Positions 9,186 to 18,635 of a DNA stretch of 64,000 nt are shown here, piece after piece. The notes below the pieces were generated by a model. It was not told the DNA's origin, searched no databases, and saw only the letters and a program-made list of their open reading frames with translations. Both the position numbers and the translations under genes were made by a program. Source of the DNA: CAVVZJ01 sp963752755 (lineage in GTDB: Bacteria > Planctomycetota > Planctomycetia > Isosphaerales > Isosphaeraceae); assembly GCA_963752755.1 (NCBI GenBank), contig CAVVZJ010000014.1:558001-622000 (forward strand), written 5' to 3'. Numbering within the stretch: position 1 is the first letter of the stretch; each line of letters starts with the position of its first letter.

Positions 9186-9986
9186 ATGCCTCAGACGATC
9201 ACCCAGGTCGACGCCTTCACCGACTGCCCTTTCACCGGCAACCCGGCCGCGGTCTGCATCCTCGAACATCCCGCCGACGATCGATGGATGCAGCACGTGG
9301 CGCGGGAGATGAACCTCTCGGAAACAGCCTTCCTGCATCGTGAAGTTGAGGACGGCTTCCGACTCCGCTGGTTCACCCCGAAGGTCGAGGTAGACCTCTG
9401 CGGCCACGCCACGCTCGCCGCGGCCCATGTGCTCTGGGAAGAAGGATTTCTCGACCCTTCGCAACCGGCCCGCTTCCTCACCCGGAGCGGCCCGCTCTCG
9501 GCTATGCGACAAGGCGATCGGATCGCGATGGACTTCCCCGCCAAGCCCCCCACGCCGGGCGATGACATACCGGGATTGGCCGAGACTCTGGCCGTGCCGG
9601 TAGCCTGGATGGGCTTTAACGGCATGGACGCCCTGGTTTTGCTCGAATCGGAGGAAGCCGTCCGCACGCTTCAGCCCGACCTGACGCGGCTGGCGGCGGT
9701 CCCGGTCCGCGGCCTGATCGTCACGGCCCGTGCTGCTGGGGCCGATTTCGACTTCGTCTCGCGGTTCTTCGCTCCGGCGGCCGGAGTCCCAGAGGACCCC
9801 GTCACCGGCTCGGCCCACTGCTGCCTCGGCCCTTACTGGGGCGAACGGCTCGGCCGCGTGGAGCTGATCGGCTTTCAGGCCTCGGAGCGCGGCGGGGTCG
9901 TCCGGGTACGACTCCAGGGCGATCGGGTGACGCTGATCGGCCAGGCCGTGACGGTTCTCCGTGGCGAGCTTCTCGTCGGGCCTTGA
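9186..9986 (+). CDS. PhzF-family isomerase/epimerase
   Basis: A 266-residue member of the PhzF family, which shares the diaminopimelate-epimerase fold. Seen in order: QVDAFTDCPFTGNPAAVC, MNLSETAFL with the conserved catalytic glutamate, VDLCGHATLAAAH and EDPVTGSAHCCLGPYW. These are the two halves of the active site. Phenazine genes are absent, so this is one of the many PhzF relatives of unknown substrate rather than a phenazine enzyme. The ATG follows the hairpin at 9147-9163. It stands between the RoxA-like gene and the glycosyltransferase on the same strand. Confidence 0.88.
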   Translation: MPQTITQVDAFTDCPFTGNPAAVCILEHPADDRWMQHVAREMNLSETAFLHREVEDGFRLRWFTPKVEVDLCGHATLAAAHVLWEEGFLDPSQPARFLTRSGPLSAMRQGDRIAMDFPAKPPTPGDDIPGLAETLAVPVAWMGFNGMDALVLLESEEAVRTLQPDLTRLAAVPVRGLIVTARAAGADFDFVSRFFAPAAGVPEDPVTGSAHCCLGPYWGERLGRVELIGFQASERGGVVRVRLQGDRVTLIGQAVTVLRGELLVGP

Positions 9987-10139
9987 GACTTCTCAATACG
10001 GGGCGGACTGGGGCTTGCGTCATCAGGGACTGGTCCGCGATCCTGGTTGGTCGGTTGAGCCAGATCAAAGAGCCCTCGACGGAGCGCTTCCTTGCCTCGA
10101 CGCCCCCGCCCTCCCCGTCCCGGAGCGAAGCCCGCCGCC

Positions 10140-12488
10140 ATGCCGAAGGAGGCCCCCGCGGCCCGGAAACCGGAGCCAACGTCGCCGATCTTCTGGAGTC
10201 GCCGACGCGTCACTCTGGCGGCGATTGCCTTGCTAGCGGTCCACGGAGCGCTTGCGGTCGCGAGCCTTCTGCGCGAGAACCCGACGGTCGACGAGGTCGT
10301 CCACCTGCCGGCGGGCGTGTCGTACTGGCAGAAGGGAACGTTCAAGCTTTACCGTCACAACCCACCCTTGATTAAGCTCATCGCGGCCTTGCCCGTGGTG
10401 CTGTCGGGGCTGGAGACGGGCCCGATCTACGCCTCGGAGAAGGGTTGGCAGATCGAGTACCCCTCGCAGGCTCTCTTCGCCCAGTATTTCCTGATCGCCA
10501 ACGTCGGCCGCTACCTGGAGCTGTTCGCCCTCGCCAGGTTGGTGATGCCGCTGTTCTCCCTGCTCGGTGGCCTGGTGGTGTTCGCCTGGTCACGGCGACT
10601 GTACGGATCGGCGGGGGGATTGCTCAGTCTGGCGCTCTGGTGCTTCTGTCCGAATGTGCTGGCGCATGCACGACTGGTCACGACCGACGTCGGTGCCACC
10701 GCCCTCGGCTGCGGCGCGACGTACCTCTTCTGGCGCTACCTCCACGAGCCTTCCTGGCGCCGCGCCAGCTTCGCTGGCATCGTCCTCGGCCTGGTGCAGC
10801 TCGCGAAGTTCAGCCTGTTGCTCCTGTATTTCCTCTGGCCCCTGATCTGGCTCGCTCACGAGATCGGTCCCGAGCGGCCGCAGGCCCGATGGCGACGGAT
10901 CGGTCGCGCGTTCGTTCAGGGGACGGTGATCGTGGTCTGGAGCGTCCTGGTGATCGACGCCGGCTATCTTTTCGAGGGCGTCGGAACCCCCCTGGGCCAG
11001 TTTGATTTCGCAAGCCGCTCCCCATTGACCCGACCCACGACCAGCCTCGACGAGAACCATCGCGCCGTCGTCCCCAGCCTTCGCAGTGGCAACCCCTTGA
11101 TCGACGTCTCCTGGCGTCATCGGATCAATCGCTTCCGAGGCACCGGGCTGGGCTCCTTACCCTCCCCCCTTCCTCGTCATTACCTACTCGGTTTCGACGA
11201 ACAGAAGATCGAGGCCGACGCCCTGCCGGCCGGCTGGATCGATCCAAATGCACCCCCCGACGCCGTCAGCGGCTACCCTGTCTATCTCGACGGCGTGCTC
11301 CGACGCCACGGTTGGTGGTACTACTACCTCATGACCTTGTTTTATAAGGTTCCCGAAGGAACCTGGCTTCTCGTCGGCCTCGGCGTCGTCGTGACGCTCT
11401 TCTCACGACGAGCCCGTGCCTCCTGGGCCGACGAGTTCGCAGTCTGGCTCGTGCCGGTGGTCGTTCTGGCGGCGATGAGCTTCCTAACCGACATCAACCT
11501 CGGCCTGCGCTATATCTTGCCGATGTTCCCCTACGTCTTCATCGCCACCGGCAAACTCGCGCCCTGGGCCGCGGGCCTCTCCGGACGCCTCCGAAACGTC
11601 GCGGTCGACGTGATCGGAGCCGCCTTGCTGGCCCCAGCCCTCGCGACGGCCCTCGTCTACCCCAGCTTCCTTGCCTATTTCAACTGGGTCTCAGGCGGCC
11701 CCCGGCACGGTCATGAACACCTGATCGACAGCAACCTCGACTGGGGGCAGGATCTCGTCACCCTCCGCGACTGGCTCCGCGAGCACCCTCAGGATCGGCC
11801 GATCGGCCTGGCATACTTCGGCCAACTCTCGCCCAACATCTTCAAGGCCCGCGGTGATGGGTTCGACTGGTCGCTACCTCCCGTGCTCCCTATTGAGTAT
11901 GACCTACGGTTGATGCCCTCGATGGATAACGTGGCTGATATCGTGGAAGCGGGCAAGGATCTGATCATTGTGGCTGCCACGAAGGAAGTGCTCCATTTCC
12001 GCATCTTCGACCGTGATGGTCGGATGGTCGTGGACATCGATGAGATGGAGCTGACGACAAACGACCGGCGGATCAAGGGGCTCAGGAAGCAACTCGGGAA
12101 CTTGTGGCCTCCCCATGAACTGACCGAATGGGAGAAGGCCCGGGTCATCGACGCCGTCACAACACTCGTCGGCTACACCCTGCCCAGACGCTTCGAGCGA
12201 CTCGTCGCCGGGCCGAAGCTCGGCCCAGCCCCGCGGCTGGAGCCCGGTCTCTACGCCGTCAGCGCCTCGCTCCTGCGCGGGCTGCCCTGGCGGGTCTATG
12301 ACCCCTACTTCGACCCCACCATCCCCACCTGGGTCTCGCCCGGCTGGAGCACCGACGAGGACGCCTTTGGCTACTTCCGCGAACTGACCCCCTTGCCCGA
12401 AAGCCTGGGCTACTCGATCCTCCTCTATCAGATCAGCCCGGCCGACGCCGCGCGACTGAACGCGAAGTACTGGCCCGGAGGCCGATGA
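10140..12488 (+). CDS. Membrane glycosyltransferase, PMT/ArnT type
   Basis: A large polytopic protein (782 residues from this ATG) of the dolichyl-phosphate-mannose-protein mannosyltransferase clan. Family hallmarks are a first hydrophobic helix near residue 22-40, the acidic pair in ENPTVDEVVHL in the first periplasmic loop and YRHNPPLIKLIAALP just after it. Some ten further hydrophobic segments follow up to about residue 500. The C-terminal 250 residues are soluble and include DSNLDWGQDL, seen in many planctomycete and Verrucomicrobia members. It should transfer a sugar from a polyprenyl-phosphate donor on the periplasmic side. The frame also allows a TTG start at 10092; neither start has a strong ribosome binding site. 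Confidence 0.8.
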   Translation: MPKEAPAARKPEPTSPIFWSRRRVTLAAIALLAVHGALAVASLLRENPTVDEVVHLPAGVSYWQKGTFKLYRHNPPLIKLIAALPVVLSGLETGPIYASEKGWQIEYPSQALFAQYFLIANVGRYLELFALARLVMPLFSLLGGLVVFAWSRRLYGSAGGLLSLALWCFCPNVLAHARLVTTDVGATALGCGATYLFWRYLHEPSWRRASFAGIVLGLVQLAKFSLLLLYFLWPLIWLAHEIGPERPQARWRRIGRAFVQGTVIVVWSVLVIDAGYLFEGVGTPLGQFDFASRSPLTRPTTSLDENHRAVVPSLRSGNPLIDVSWRHRINRFRGTGLGSLPSPLPRHYLLGFDEQKIEADALPAGWIDPNAPPDAVSGYPVYLDGVLRRHGWWYYYLMTLFYKVPEGTWLLVGLGVVVTLFSRRARASWADEFAVWLVPVVVLAAMSFLTDINLGLRYILPMFPYVFIATGKLAPWAAGLSGRLRNVAVDVIGAALLAPALATALVYPSFLAYFNWVSGGPRHGHEHLIDSNLDWGQDLVTLRDWLREHPQDRPIGLAYFGQLSPNIFKARGDGFDWSLPPVLPIEYDLRLMPSMDNVADIVEAGKDLIIVAATKEVLHFRIFDRDGRMVVDIDEMELTTNDRRIKGLRKQLGNLWPPHELTEWEKARVIDAVTTLVGYTLPRRFERLVAGPKLGPAPRLEPGLYAVSASLLRGLPWRVYDPYFDPTIPTWVSPGWSTDEDAFGYFRELTPLPESLGYSILLYQISPADAARLNAKYWPGGR

Positions 12489-12686
12489 GAAGCCACGCCG
12501 CCCCTCTTCCTCCTTGCATCTGATACACTCACGGTTTACAACCAAAGGCCCCGGCGTGGTCGGGGCGCGAGGCTCCGCTGCGCCCACGCCGTCCTCGGCT
12601 CGCGGCACGGCAGGCCGCGATCGCCCGGGACCGTTTCCCGACGACTGCCACGCATACCGTCAACGACGGCTGGAGATTCGGATCGA

Positions 12687-13922
12687 TGACCGCCAGCAAC
12701 ATCGAGTCGCGCGCCGCACGGCGCTCGACGCCGGAGAGGGTATCCTTCGCCTCGCACCGAACTGGGTGCCCCGTTCGTTCCTCATGCCCGGCGGGCGCCT
12801 GAAGCTCGACCGCCAGGACCTCTACGCGCTCGGCACCCACCGCGGCGGCATCGACGAACGCTGGTTCGCCTCCACCACCCCCGCCGCCAACGAGGGGCGC
12901 CCCCCGACGAGGGGCTCAGCTACGTCGTCCACGACGGCCAGCGTGCCTTCACTCTCAAGGACGCCATCGCCGCCCACGGCGCCGAGATGATCGGCGACCC
13001 CTTGTGGAACACCTACAAGAAATGGCCCGTCTATAGCAAGTTCTTCGACAACCTCGGGCCGATCCCCCATCACATGCACCAGAACCAGGAGCAGGCGGCG
13101 AAGGTCGGCCAGGAGGGCAAGCCCGAGAGCTACTACTTCCCGCCCCAGCTCAACTGGACCGGCAACAACTTCCCCTACACCTTCTTCGGCCTCGAACCCG
13201 GCACCACCAAGGCCGACCTCAAGCGCTGCCTCGAACGCTGGGACCAGGGCGACAACGGCATCCTCGACCTCTCCAAGGCCTACCGCCTCAAGCCCGGCAC
13301 CGGCTGGCTCGTGCCCCCTTGCGTGCTGCACGCCCCCGGCTCCCTCGTCACCTACGAACCCCAGTGGGGCTCCGACGTCTTCGGCATGTACCAGTCGATG
13401 GTCGAGGGCCGCCGCGTCGGCTGGGACCTGCTCGTCAAGGACGTGCCCAAGGAATACCACCAGGACCTCGACTACATCATCGACCAGCTCGACTGGGAGA
13501 AGAACGTCCACGAGCACTTCAAGGCCAACCACTACCTCGAACCGATCGTCCGCTCCGGCGGCGACGGCCAGGGCTTCGCCGACCGCTGGATCGTCTATGG
13601 CACCGTCGATGGCAAGCAACTCTTCAGCGCCTGCGAGCTGACCCTCGACCCCGGCGCCTCCGCCACCATCCAGGACCCCGGCGCCTACGGCCTGATCGTC
13701 GTCCAGGGCAGCGGCACCATCGGCAATCTCGAAGTGGACAGCCCCAACTTCATCCGCTTCGGCGAGATCACCAGCGACGAAGTCTTCGTCGCCGCCAAGC
13801 GGGCCGCCGAGGGTGTCACCTTCAAGAACACCGGCAAGGAGCCCTTCGTCAGCCTCCGCTACTTCGGGCCAGACACCCACAAGGATCTGCCGAAGGTGGG
13901 CGATCATCGCAAGCAGTCGTGA
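12687..13922 (+). CDS. Mannose-6-phosphate isomerase-like cupin protein (frame-broken)
   Basis: A cupin enzyme of about 410 residues resembling class I mannose-6-phosphate isomerases. The protein is split over three frames: a short start from ATG 12687, a middle part recognised by PNWVPRSFLMPGGRLK and DLYALGTHRGGIDERW, and the main part from about 12895 that contains the metal-site-like PHHMHQNQEQ, a long cupin core and a C-terminal second cupin half (SACELTLDPGASATIQDPG). The breaks lie near 12720 (+1) and near 12893, where one G missing from a run of Gs would restore EGAPPDEGLSYVV. The GC-rich homopolymer context points to a consensus error. Substrate inferred from family only. Confidence 0.7.
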
Positions 13923-13944
13923 ACTTCTTCCGGGGTTGGTTGCG

Positions 13945-14625
13945 ATGGCCACGACGACCCGCGATCGGAGCGATGTCGGTCCCGACCAGGTGCTGGAGAT
14001 GTTCCAGATCACCTGGGACCAGTACACGACGATCTCCGACGCCCTGGTCGATCGCCACCAACCCAGGATGATCTACCTCGACGGCCGACTGACCCTCCTC
14101 GCCACGGCCCGCCCACACGTCTGGTACGCGGAACGGCTGGGCGACCTCGTGATCCTCACCGCGAACGCCCTCCAAATCGAATGGGAAGTCGCCGGCCAGA
14201 CCACCTTCCGCCGCGCCGATCGGAATGCCGGCCTTGAGGGAGACAAGACCTACTATTTCCGCGAGCACGCCGAGATCATGAAAGGCCCGCGCGAGATCGA
14301 CCTCTACACCCAACCGCCTCCCGATCTCGCCATCGAGGTCGAGGTCAACCACCCGGCCGACCTGGCAGTCTCGGCCTGGGGCCGCCTGGGTGTCCCCGAG
14401 ATCTGGCGATGTGATGCCAATCGTGGGAATCCCAGCTTCTGGAAACGACAACCCGATGGCTCCTACACCTCGATCGAGCGTAGCCTCGCGTTCCCGGTGC
14501 TCTCGGCCGATGATGTCGGCGAACAGATCGCATTGGCCCGGTCGCTCGGGTCGTCCGCCTGGTACATCCAATTTCCTGGATGGGCTCGCGATGTTCTGGC
14601 TCCTCGACTCGGGAATGGACGGTGA
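13945..14625 (+). CDS. Uma2-family putative endonuclease
   Basis: A 226-residue member of the Uma2 (DUF820) family, restriction-endonuclease-like proteins that are greatly expanded in cyanobacteria and planctomycetes and whose biological role is unsettled. The PD-(D/E)xK-type core is visible as YLDGRL, then GDKTYYF and PDLAIEVEVNHPAD, with the acidic and E-x-E positions spaced as in the family. Beta-strands WRCDANRGNPSFWKRQPDG follow. Start ATG 13945 is taken because family likeness starts shortly after; upstream frame codons overlap the cupin gene's end. Next gene begins 5 bases after the stop. Confidence 0.8.
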   Translation: MATTTRDRSDVGPDQVLEMFQITWDQYTTISDALVDRHQPRMIYLDGRLTLLATARPHVWYAERLGDLVILTANALQIEWEVAGQTTFRRADRNAGLEGDKTYYFREHAEIMKGPREIDLYTQPPPDLAIEVEVNHPADLAVSAWGRLGVPEIWRCDANRGNPSFWKRQPDGSYTSIERSLAFPVLSADDVGEQIALARSLGSSAWYIQFPGWARDVLAPRLGNGR

Positions 14626-14630
14626 GCCCG

Positions 14631-15280
14631 ATGGACGCGCAACCTCCCCCGCCTGTCGAATGGATTGAGAATGAGTTGCCCGAGGATCTTCGTGCCCGAA
14701 TCAAGGTGGAACTGGCTCCGGGAGAGCGTCTGGTCTGGGCGGACCGCGCGATCAGGGCTCAGACCAAGGAACACACCAGTCTGATGAACCTAGCCCTCTG
14801 GTCACTCGGAGGCTTTTCGATCTTCGGGTCCTTTTTGGGGTATGCCACAGGGCTGTTTGGGACACCACCCAGGGACGGCGCGGACGTGCCGATCGTCGTT
14901 GGCGTAGCGGTGGTCTCGGGCCTCGTAGGGCTAGGAACCGGAATCGGTCTGATCGCCGCGATCGTCGAGCAAATCCAGTCCTGGAGCCCGTCCAGTCGGG
15001 CGGATTATGCCCTGACCGACCGCGTGCGATCGTGTGGCGTCCTCGGAAGGGCTCCAGGGCCGTCGAGGTGTTCACGTTTCCGAGCCAATCGCTGCTTGGA
15101 TTGCATCGCATCGAATATCCCGACGGTTCGGGAGATGTCCTCTTCCAGGAGGAACAACGCTACCCGTGGGATTCGAGGGGTTTCCTGGGGATAGCGAGCG
15201 TCCGTCGTGTCGAATCCCTCGCCCATCCGATTCTGGTCGATCCCGACCCGAAGAGGACTCGCCAGCGGGCGGAGGACTAG
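14631..15280 (+). CDS. Two-helix membrane protein with PH-like soluble part (frame-broken)
   Basis: An unrecognised protein of about 215 residues. After a polar N-terminal domain (residues 1-45, ending in PGERLVWADRAI, which resembles the start of bacterial PH-like domains) come two hydrophobic helices at about 58-80 and 90-115. The C-terminal part (YALTDR, then IVWRPRKGSRAVEVF and beta-strands) also has the look of a bacterial PH domain. A one-base loss near 15025 splits it: the first frame runs to about 15020 and the second from there to 15280. ATG 14631 is chosen on the protein pattern. Function unknown. Confidence 0.55.
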
Positions 15281-15421
15281 GAAATTGGCTCTGCTGCCCA
15301 GGCGAGGAATAAGCATTTAATCGCTGAACGGGTCCTCTGAATCTCCTTGTCATCGAGACACCCTCCACCGCGCGTCCCAGAGCGAGACGTTGAGTGGTTC
15401 CGCCCATCGAGGATGGTTTCC

Positions 15422-16480
15422 ATGAGCAGCACGCATACCAACAACTTCCCCAAACTCCACAATGCCGCCTGGCCCGGCGTCGTCGGCAAGGGGGGCGAGG
15501 GGGCCGAGCCGTCGATCGACCTGGACACGATGCTCGACCTGACCGCTGCCGCCGAGGTGGACGGCGTGAAGTTCGACGGCGTGGACCTCTTCCTCTTCGC
15601 CCCGCACGTTGATATCAATGCCTCCGACGACGACCTCAAGGCCCTCGCCGACAACGTCCGGCGCCGGGGGCTGGTCATCGGCTCGGTCGTCGCCCCGGTC
15701 TGGCCGCCGACCGGCGGCGGCTCGGCGATGGATGAGGGCGAGGGCCGCAAGAAGTTCCTCGAACAGGTCCACAAGGGTTGCCACATCGCCCGACGTCTCC
15801 GCGAGCTGGGCGTACGACCTTATGGTGTCGTCCGGATCGACTCCGCCTGCGGTCCGGCGGAATGGGCCAACGACCCCGAGGGCAACCAGGCGAAGATCGC
15901 CGAGACGTTCAAGCAGGCCGCGGCGATCGCGAAGGACCACGGCGAGCGGCTCGCCGCCGAGGGCGAGGTCTGCTGGGGCGGCATGCAGTCGGCGCGGAAG
16001 ATGGTCGATCTGCTGGAGCGGGTCGGCATGCCGGAGACCGTCGGCTTCCAGGCCGACATGGCCCACACACTGCTCTACCTCCTCGGCGTCAACGCCCCCG
16101 AGGACCGGATGCTCCCGGAGAACTTCCCGTGGAGCGACAGGGCCGCGCTCGATACCCAGTACCGGAAGATGACCGAGCTGCTCCGCCCCTGGACGATCGA
16201 CTTCCACGTCGCCCAGAACGACGCCACCGTCTTCGGCTCCGGCTCGCACGACAAGACCGGCCGCCATTGCCTGCCGAATGACCCCAACGGCAAGCTCGAT
16301 ATCCCCTACTACGCCGGCTTCTGGCTCCGCGATGCCGACGGCCAGCTCACGAAGAAGTTCCGCCACATCTGCTGGGACGGCTGCATGTTCCCCAACGCCA
16401 CCATGCGCGACCCGCAGACCTGGAACACCATCCTCGCCGCCATGATCGCCGTCCGCGATCATCACGGCTGGCAGGAGTGA
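15422..16480 (+). CDS. Sugar phosphate isomerase/epimerase-like TIM barrel
   Basis: A 352-residue xylose-isomerase-like TIM barrel. Strand and metal-site features are visible: VDGVKFDGVDLFLF, GLVIGSVVAPVWPP, VRIDSACGPAEW, EVCWGGMQSARKMV with a buried glutamate, VGFQADMAHTLLYL with the Asp/His pair, and WTIDFHVAQNDATVFG. The C-terminal RHICWDGCMFPNATM is conserved-looking. It is the first gene of a same-strand run (to 19484) with a Gfo/Idh dehydrogenase and a second epimerase, so a role in converting an oxidised sugar is likely. ATG 15422 follows a GAGG 9 bases upstream; ATG 15413 is possible. Confidence 0.78.
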   Translation: MSSTHTNNFPKLHNAAWPGVVGKGGEGAEPSIDLDTMLDLTAAAEVDGVKFDGVDLFLFAPHVDINASDDDLKALADNVRRRGLVIGSVVAPVWPPTGGGSAMDEGEGRKKFLEQVHKGCHIARRLRELGVRPYGVVRIDSACGPAEWANDPEGNQAKIAETFKQAAAIAKDHGERLAAEGEVCWGGMQSARKMVDLLERVGMPETVGFQADMAHTLLYLLGVNAPEDRMLPENFPWSDRAALDTQYRKMTELLRPWTIDFHVAQNDATVFGSGSHDKTGRHCLPNDPNGKLDIPYYAGFWLRDADGQLTKKFRHICWDGCMFPNATMRDPQTWNTILAAMIAVRDHHGWQE

Positions 16481-16514
16481 ATCCGATTTGTGTCTCGAAG
16501 CTCGGAGGAATTCC

Positions 16515-16778
16515 ATGCGTCGCTGGGCATCCGTGATTCTCGCCGCTGGCTTCCTGGCGGGTTGCCTGGTCCTCGCCCTGTTTCCCGGGCGTCCCTCGTT
16601 CGGCCAGCCAGCGTTCTCTCCCCCGAGGGACGAGGGAAGATACCGCGTCGCCTTCAGCTCGGTTCCAGGTACGGGGATCGTCGTGGTCATTGATACCGTC
16701 ACCGGGCACTGCTGGTCGCGGTTGGTCAACGGGAACCACCCCTGGTCGGACCTCGGCTCGCCCGTAAAGGGCCGGTAG
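16515..16778 (+). CDS. Small exported or membrane-anchored protein
   Basis: An 87-residue protein starting MRRWASVILAAGFLAGC, a signal peptide that could be a lipobox (LAGC) or an uncleaved anchor. The remaining 60 residues contain VAFSSVPGTGIVVVIDTVTG and a final HCWSRL segment that look like a beta-rich mini-domain. It lies between the TIM-barrel enzyme and the Gfo/Idh dehydrogenase on the same strand. No family assigned. Confidence 0.5.
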   Translation: MRRWASVILAAGFLAGCLVLALFPGRPSFGQPAFSPPRDEGRYRVAFSSVPGTGIVVVIDTVTGHCWSRLVNGNHPWSDLGSPVKGR

Positions 16779-16784
16779 AAACGC

Positions 16785-16830
16785 GGTGGGAATCGCCCAC
16801 CATACCTGAATCCGGTGGGCGGTGGCCCAC
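16785..16830 (+). promoter_or_regulatory. Two mutually exclusive hairpins before the Gfo/Idh gene
   Basis: Hairpin 1 pairs GGTGGG (16785-16790) with CCCACC (16796-16801). Hairpin 2 pairs GTGGGC (16815-16820) with GCCCAC (16825-16830). The 3' arm of hairpin 1 can also pair with GGTGGG at 16814-16819, giving a competing third structure. The element ends 26 bases before the next start codon. It could be a terminator pair or an attenuator; there is no T-run. Confidence 0.35.
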
Positions 16831-16855
16831 TCAACGAAAGAAGCTGGTGGAACAC

Positions 16856-18010
16856 ATGGCTGCACAGAAACCCCTCAACCTCGGCCTCGTCGGCTACGGC
16901 TTCATGGGCCGGGCCCACTCCAACGCCTACAAGCGCGTCAATGACTTCTTTGACCTCGAATACCGCCCCGTCCTCAAGGCCGTCTGCGGCCGGAGCGCCG
17001 ATGGTGCGAAGGCGTTCGCGGAGAAGTGGGGCTACGAGTCGTCGGAAACCGACTGGAGGAAGCTCGTCGAGCGGAAGGGCATCGACGCGATCGACATCTG
17101 CACGCCGAATGACACCCACGCCGAGATCGCGATCGCGGCGGCCGAGGCAGGCAAGATGGTGCTCTGCGAGAAGCCACTGGCCCGCGACCTGAAGGAGTCG
17201 CTCCCGATGGTCCAGGCCGTCGAGAAGGCCGGCGTGCCGAACACGGTCTGGTACAACTATCGCCGCGTGCCGGCCGTTAGCCTGGCCAAGCAACTCATCG
17301 ACGAGGGCCGCCTCGGCAAGATCTTCCACTACCGGGCCAACTTCCTCCAGGACTGGACCATCTCCGCCGACCTCCCCCAAGGGGGCGCCGCCCTCTGGCG
17401 GCTCGACGCCAAGGCCGCCGGTTCCGGAGTCACCGGCGACCTGCTCGCCCATTGCATCGACACCGCCCTCTGGCTCAATGGCGCGATCAATGAGGTCTGC
17501 GCCATGACCGAGACGTTCATCAAGGAGCGCAAGCACAACCTCACCGGCCAGGTCGAGCCGGTCGGCATCGACGACGCCTGCTCCTTTCTCTGCCGGTTCG
17601 AGAATGGGTCTCTGGGCCTCTTCGAATCGACCCGTTACGCCCGAGGCCACAAGGCGCTTTACACCTTCGAGGTCAATGGCGAGAAAGCCTCGCTGAAGTG
17701 GGACCTCCACGACCTGCACCGGCTCCAGTACTTCGACCACGGCGACGACGGCATCGTCCGCGGCTGGCGGTCGATCCACGTCAGCGACAGCGATCAGCCG
17801 TACATGAAGCATTGGTGGGTCCCCGGCCTCCAGATCGGCTATGAACACTCGTTCGTCCACCAGGTGGCCGACTTCCTGGCGAACCTCGCCGCCGGCAAAC
17901 CGACCTCGCCCACGTTCCGCGAGGCCCTGGAAACCCAGGCCGTGTGCGACGCCGTGCTCGACTCGGCCGAGGTCCGGCAGTGGCAGGACGTCGTCTCGAC
18001 GCAAGCGTGA
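16856..18010 (+). CDS. Gfo/Idh/MocA-family NAD(P)-dependent sugar oxidoreductase
   Basis: A 384-residue dehydrogenase. The N-terminal Rossmann fold shows LGLVGYGFMGRAHSNAY (GxGxxG), DICTPNDTHAEIA and the catalytic-site motif CEKPLARD near residue 105. The C-terminal alpha/beta domain carries the family's substrate face (GSGVTGDLLAHCIDTALWL with the conserved D/H pair). The reaction is oxidation or reduction of a sugar or sugar-like hydroxyl with NAD(P). A GTG at 16847 in frame is an alternative start. The neighbours (two TIM-barrel epimerases) suggest one catabolic route, for instance inositol-like or rare-sugar breakdown, but the substrate is not readable. Confidence 0.87.
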   Translation: MAAQKPLNLGLVGYGFMGRAHSNAYKRVNDFFDLEYRPVLKAVCGRSADGAKAFAEKWGYESSETDWRKLVERKGIDAIDICTPNDTHAEIAIAAAEAGKMVLCEKPLARDLKESLPMVQAVEKAGVPNTVWYNYRRVPAVSLAKQLIDEGRLGKIFHYRANFLQDWTISADLPQGGAALWRLDAKAAGSGVTGDLLAHCIDTALWLNGAINEVCAMTETFIKERKHNLTGQVEPVGIDDACSFLCRFENGSLGLFESTRYARGHKALYTFEVNGEKASLKWDLHDLHRLQYFDHGDDGIVRGWRSIHVSDSDQPYMKHWWVPGLQIGYEHSFVHQVADFLANLAAGKPTSPTFREALETQAVCDAVLDSAEVRQWQDVVSTQA

Positions 18011-18029
18011 GGCATGAAGGAGCCCCACC

Positions 18030-18605
18030 GTGCCTGATCGCAACGGGTCCGACCGGCGCCGATTCGGTCTGGGTGCCTTGATGCTCCTGATCGCCGGTGT
18101 CGCGGTGGGCTTCTGGATCGTCGTCGAGGATCTGCGCCAGCTTCCCCAGCGCCAGGGGTCGATAGGATTCCATCCGCACTTCGGCTCCTGGGACGAGGCG
18201 GTTTTCCTCGTGGTCCTGGGCGGCCTGGGGGGCCTCTCGGTGGTCGGCCCGCCGTTGTTGTTCTGGGGTCGGCGGCGGGACCGGCGTCGCTGGGGACCCG
18301 GCCACGTGCTCTGGTTCTCCCAGGGCATGGCCTCCTGGCTGCTCTGGCCGCCCGTGATTTACAAGCGAGTCCAGGGCGGCCGACTGGTCGAGGCCTCCAC
18401 GGGGATCTGCTGGGTCTACGGCACTCCCTTGATGGCGATCTACGTAGTCGCTGCCCTGACGGCCGGGCACTGGATTCGGAGGCGACGGCGCCGGAAGCCG
18501 CTCGCCTGGCCGGAGCGATTCGGCCTGATCCTCGGCTTGCTCTGGGCCGTCACCGGCGTTTATGTCCTTTACCAGCTCTATCGCGGCGACTTCGGCGGAC
18601 GCTGA
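18030..18605 (+). CDS. Four-helix membrane protein, unknown function
   Basis: A 191-residue protein with hydrophobic segments at about residues 15-33, 55-78, 125-147 and 165-183 separated by strongly basic cytoplasmic loops (GRRRDRRRWG and RRRRRRK). It starts at a GTG, 19 bases after the Gfo/Idh stop, and ends 30 bases before the epimerase start, so it sits inside the sugar gene run. There are no transporter signatures. I do not recognise it. Confidence 0.55.
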   Translation: MPDRNGSDRRRFGLGALMLLIAGVAVGFWIVVEDLRQLPQRQGSIGFHPHFGSWDEAVFLVVLGGLGGLSVVGPPLLFWGRRRDRRRWGPGHVLWFSQGMASWLLWPPVIYKRVQGGRLVEASTGICWVYGTPLMAIYVVAALTAGHWIRRRRRRKPLAWPERFGLILGLLWAVTGVYVLYQLYRGDFGGR

Positions 18606-18635
18606 GCCGACCTACTCACGAGAGGACCCAACCCG

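Noticed and set aside
15350..18328. Minus-strand open frame of about 990 codons across the TIM-barrel and Gfo/Idh genes
   Set aside because: Antisense shadow of three supported plus-strand genes.
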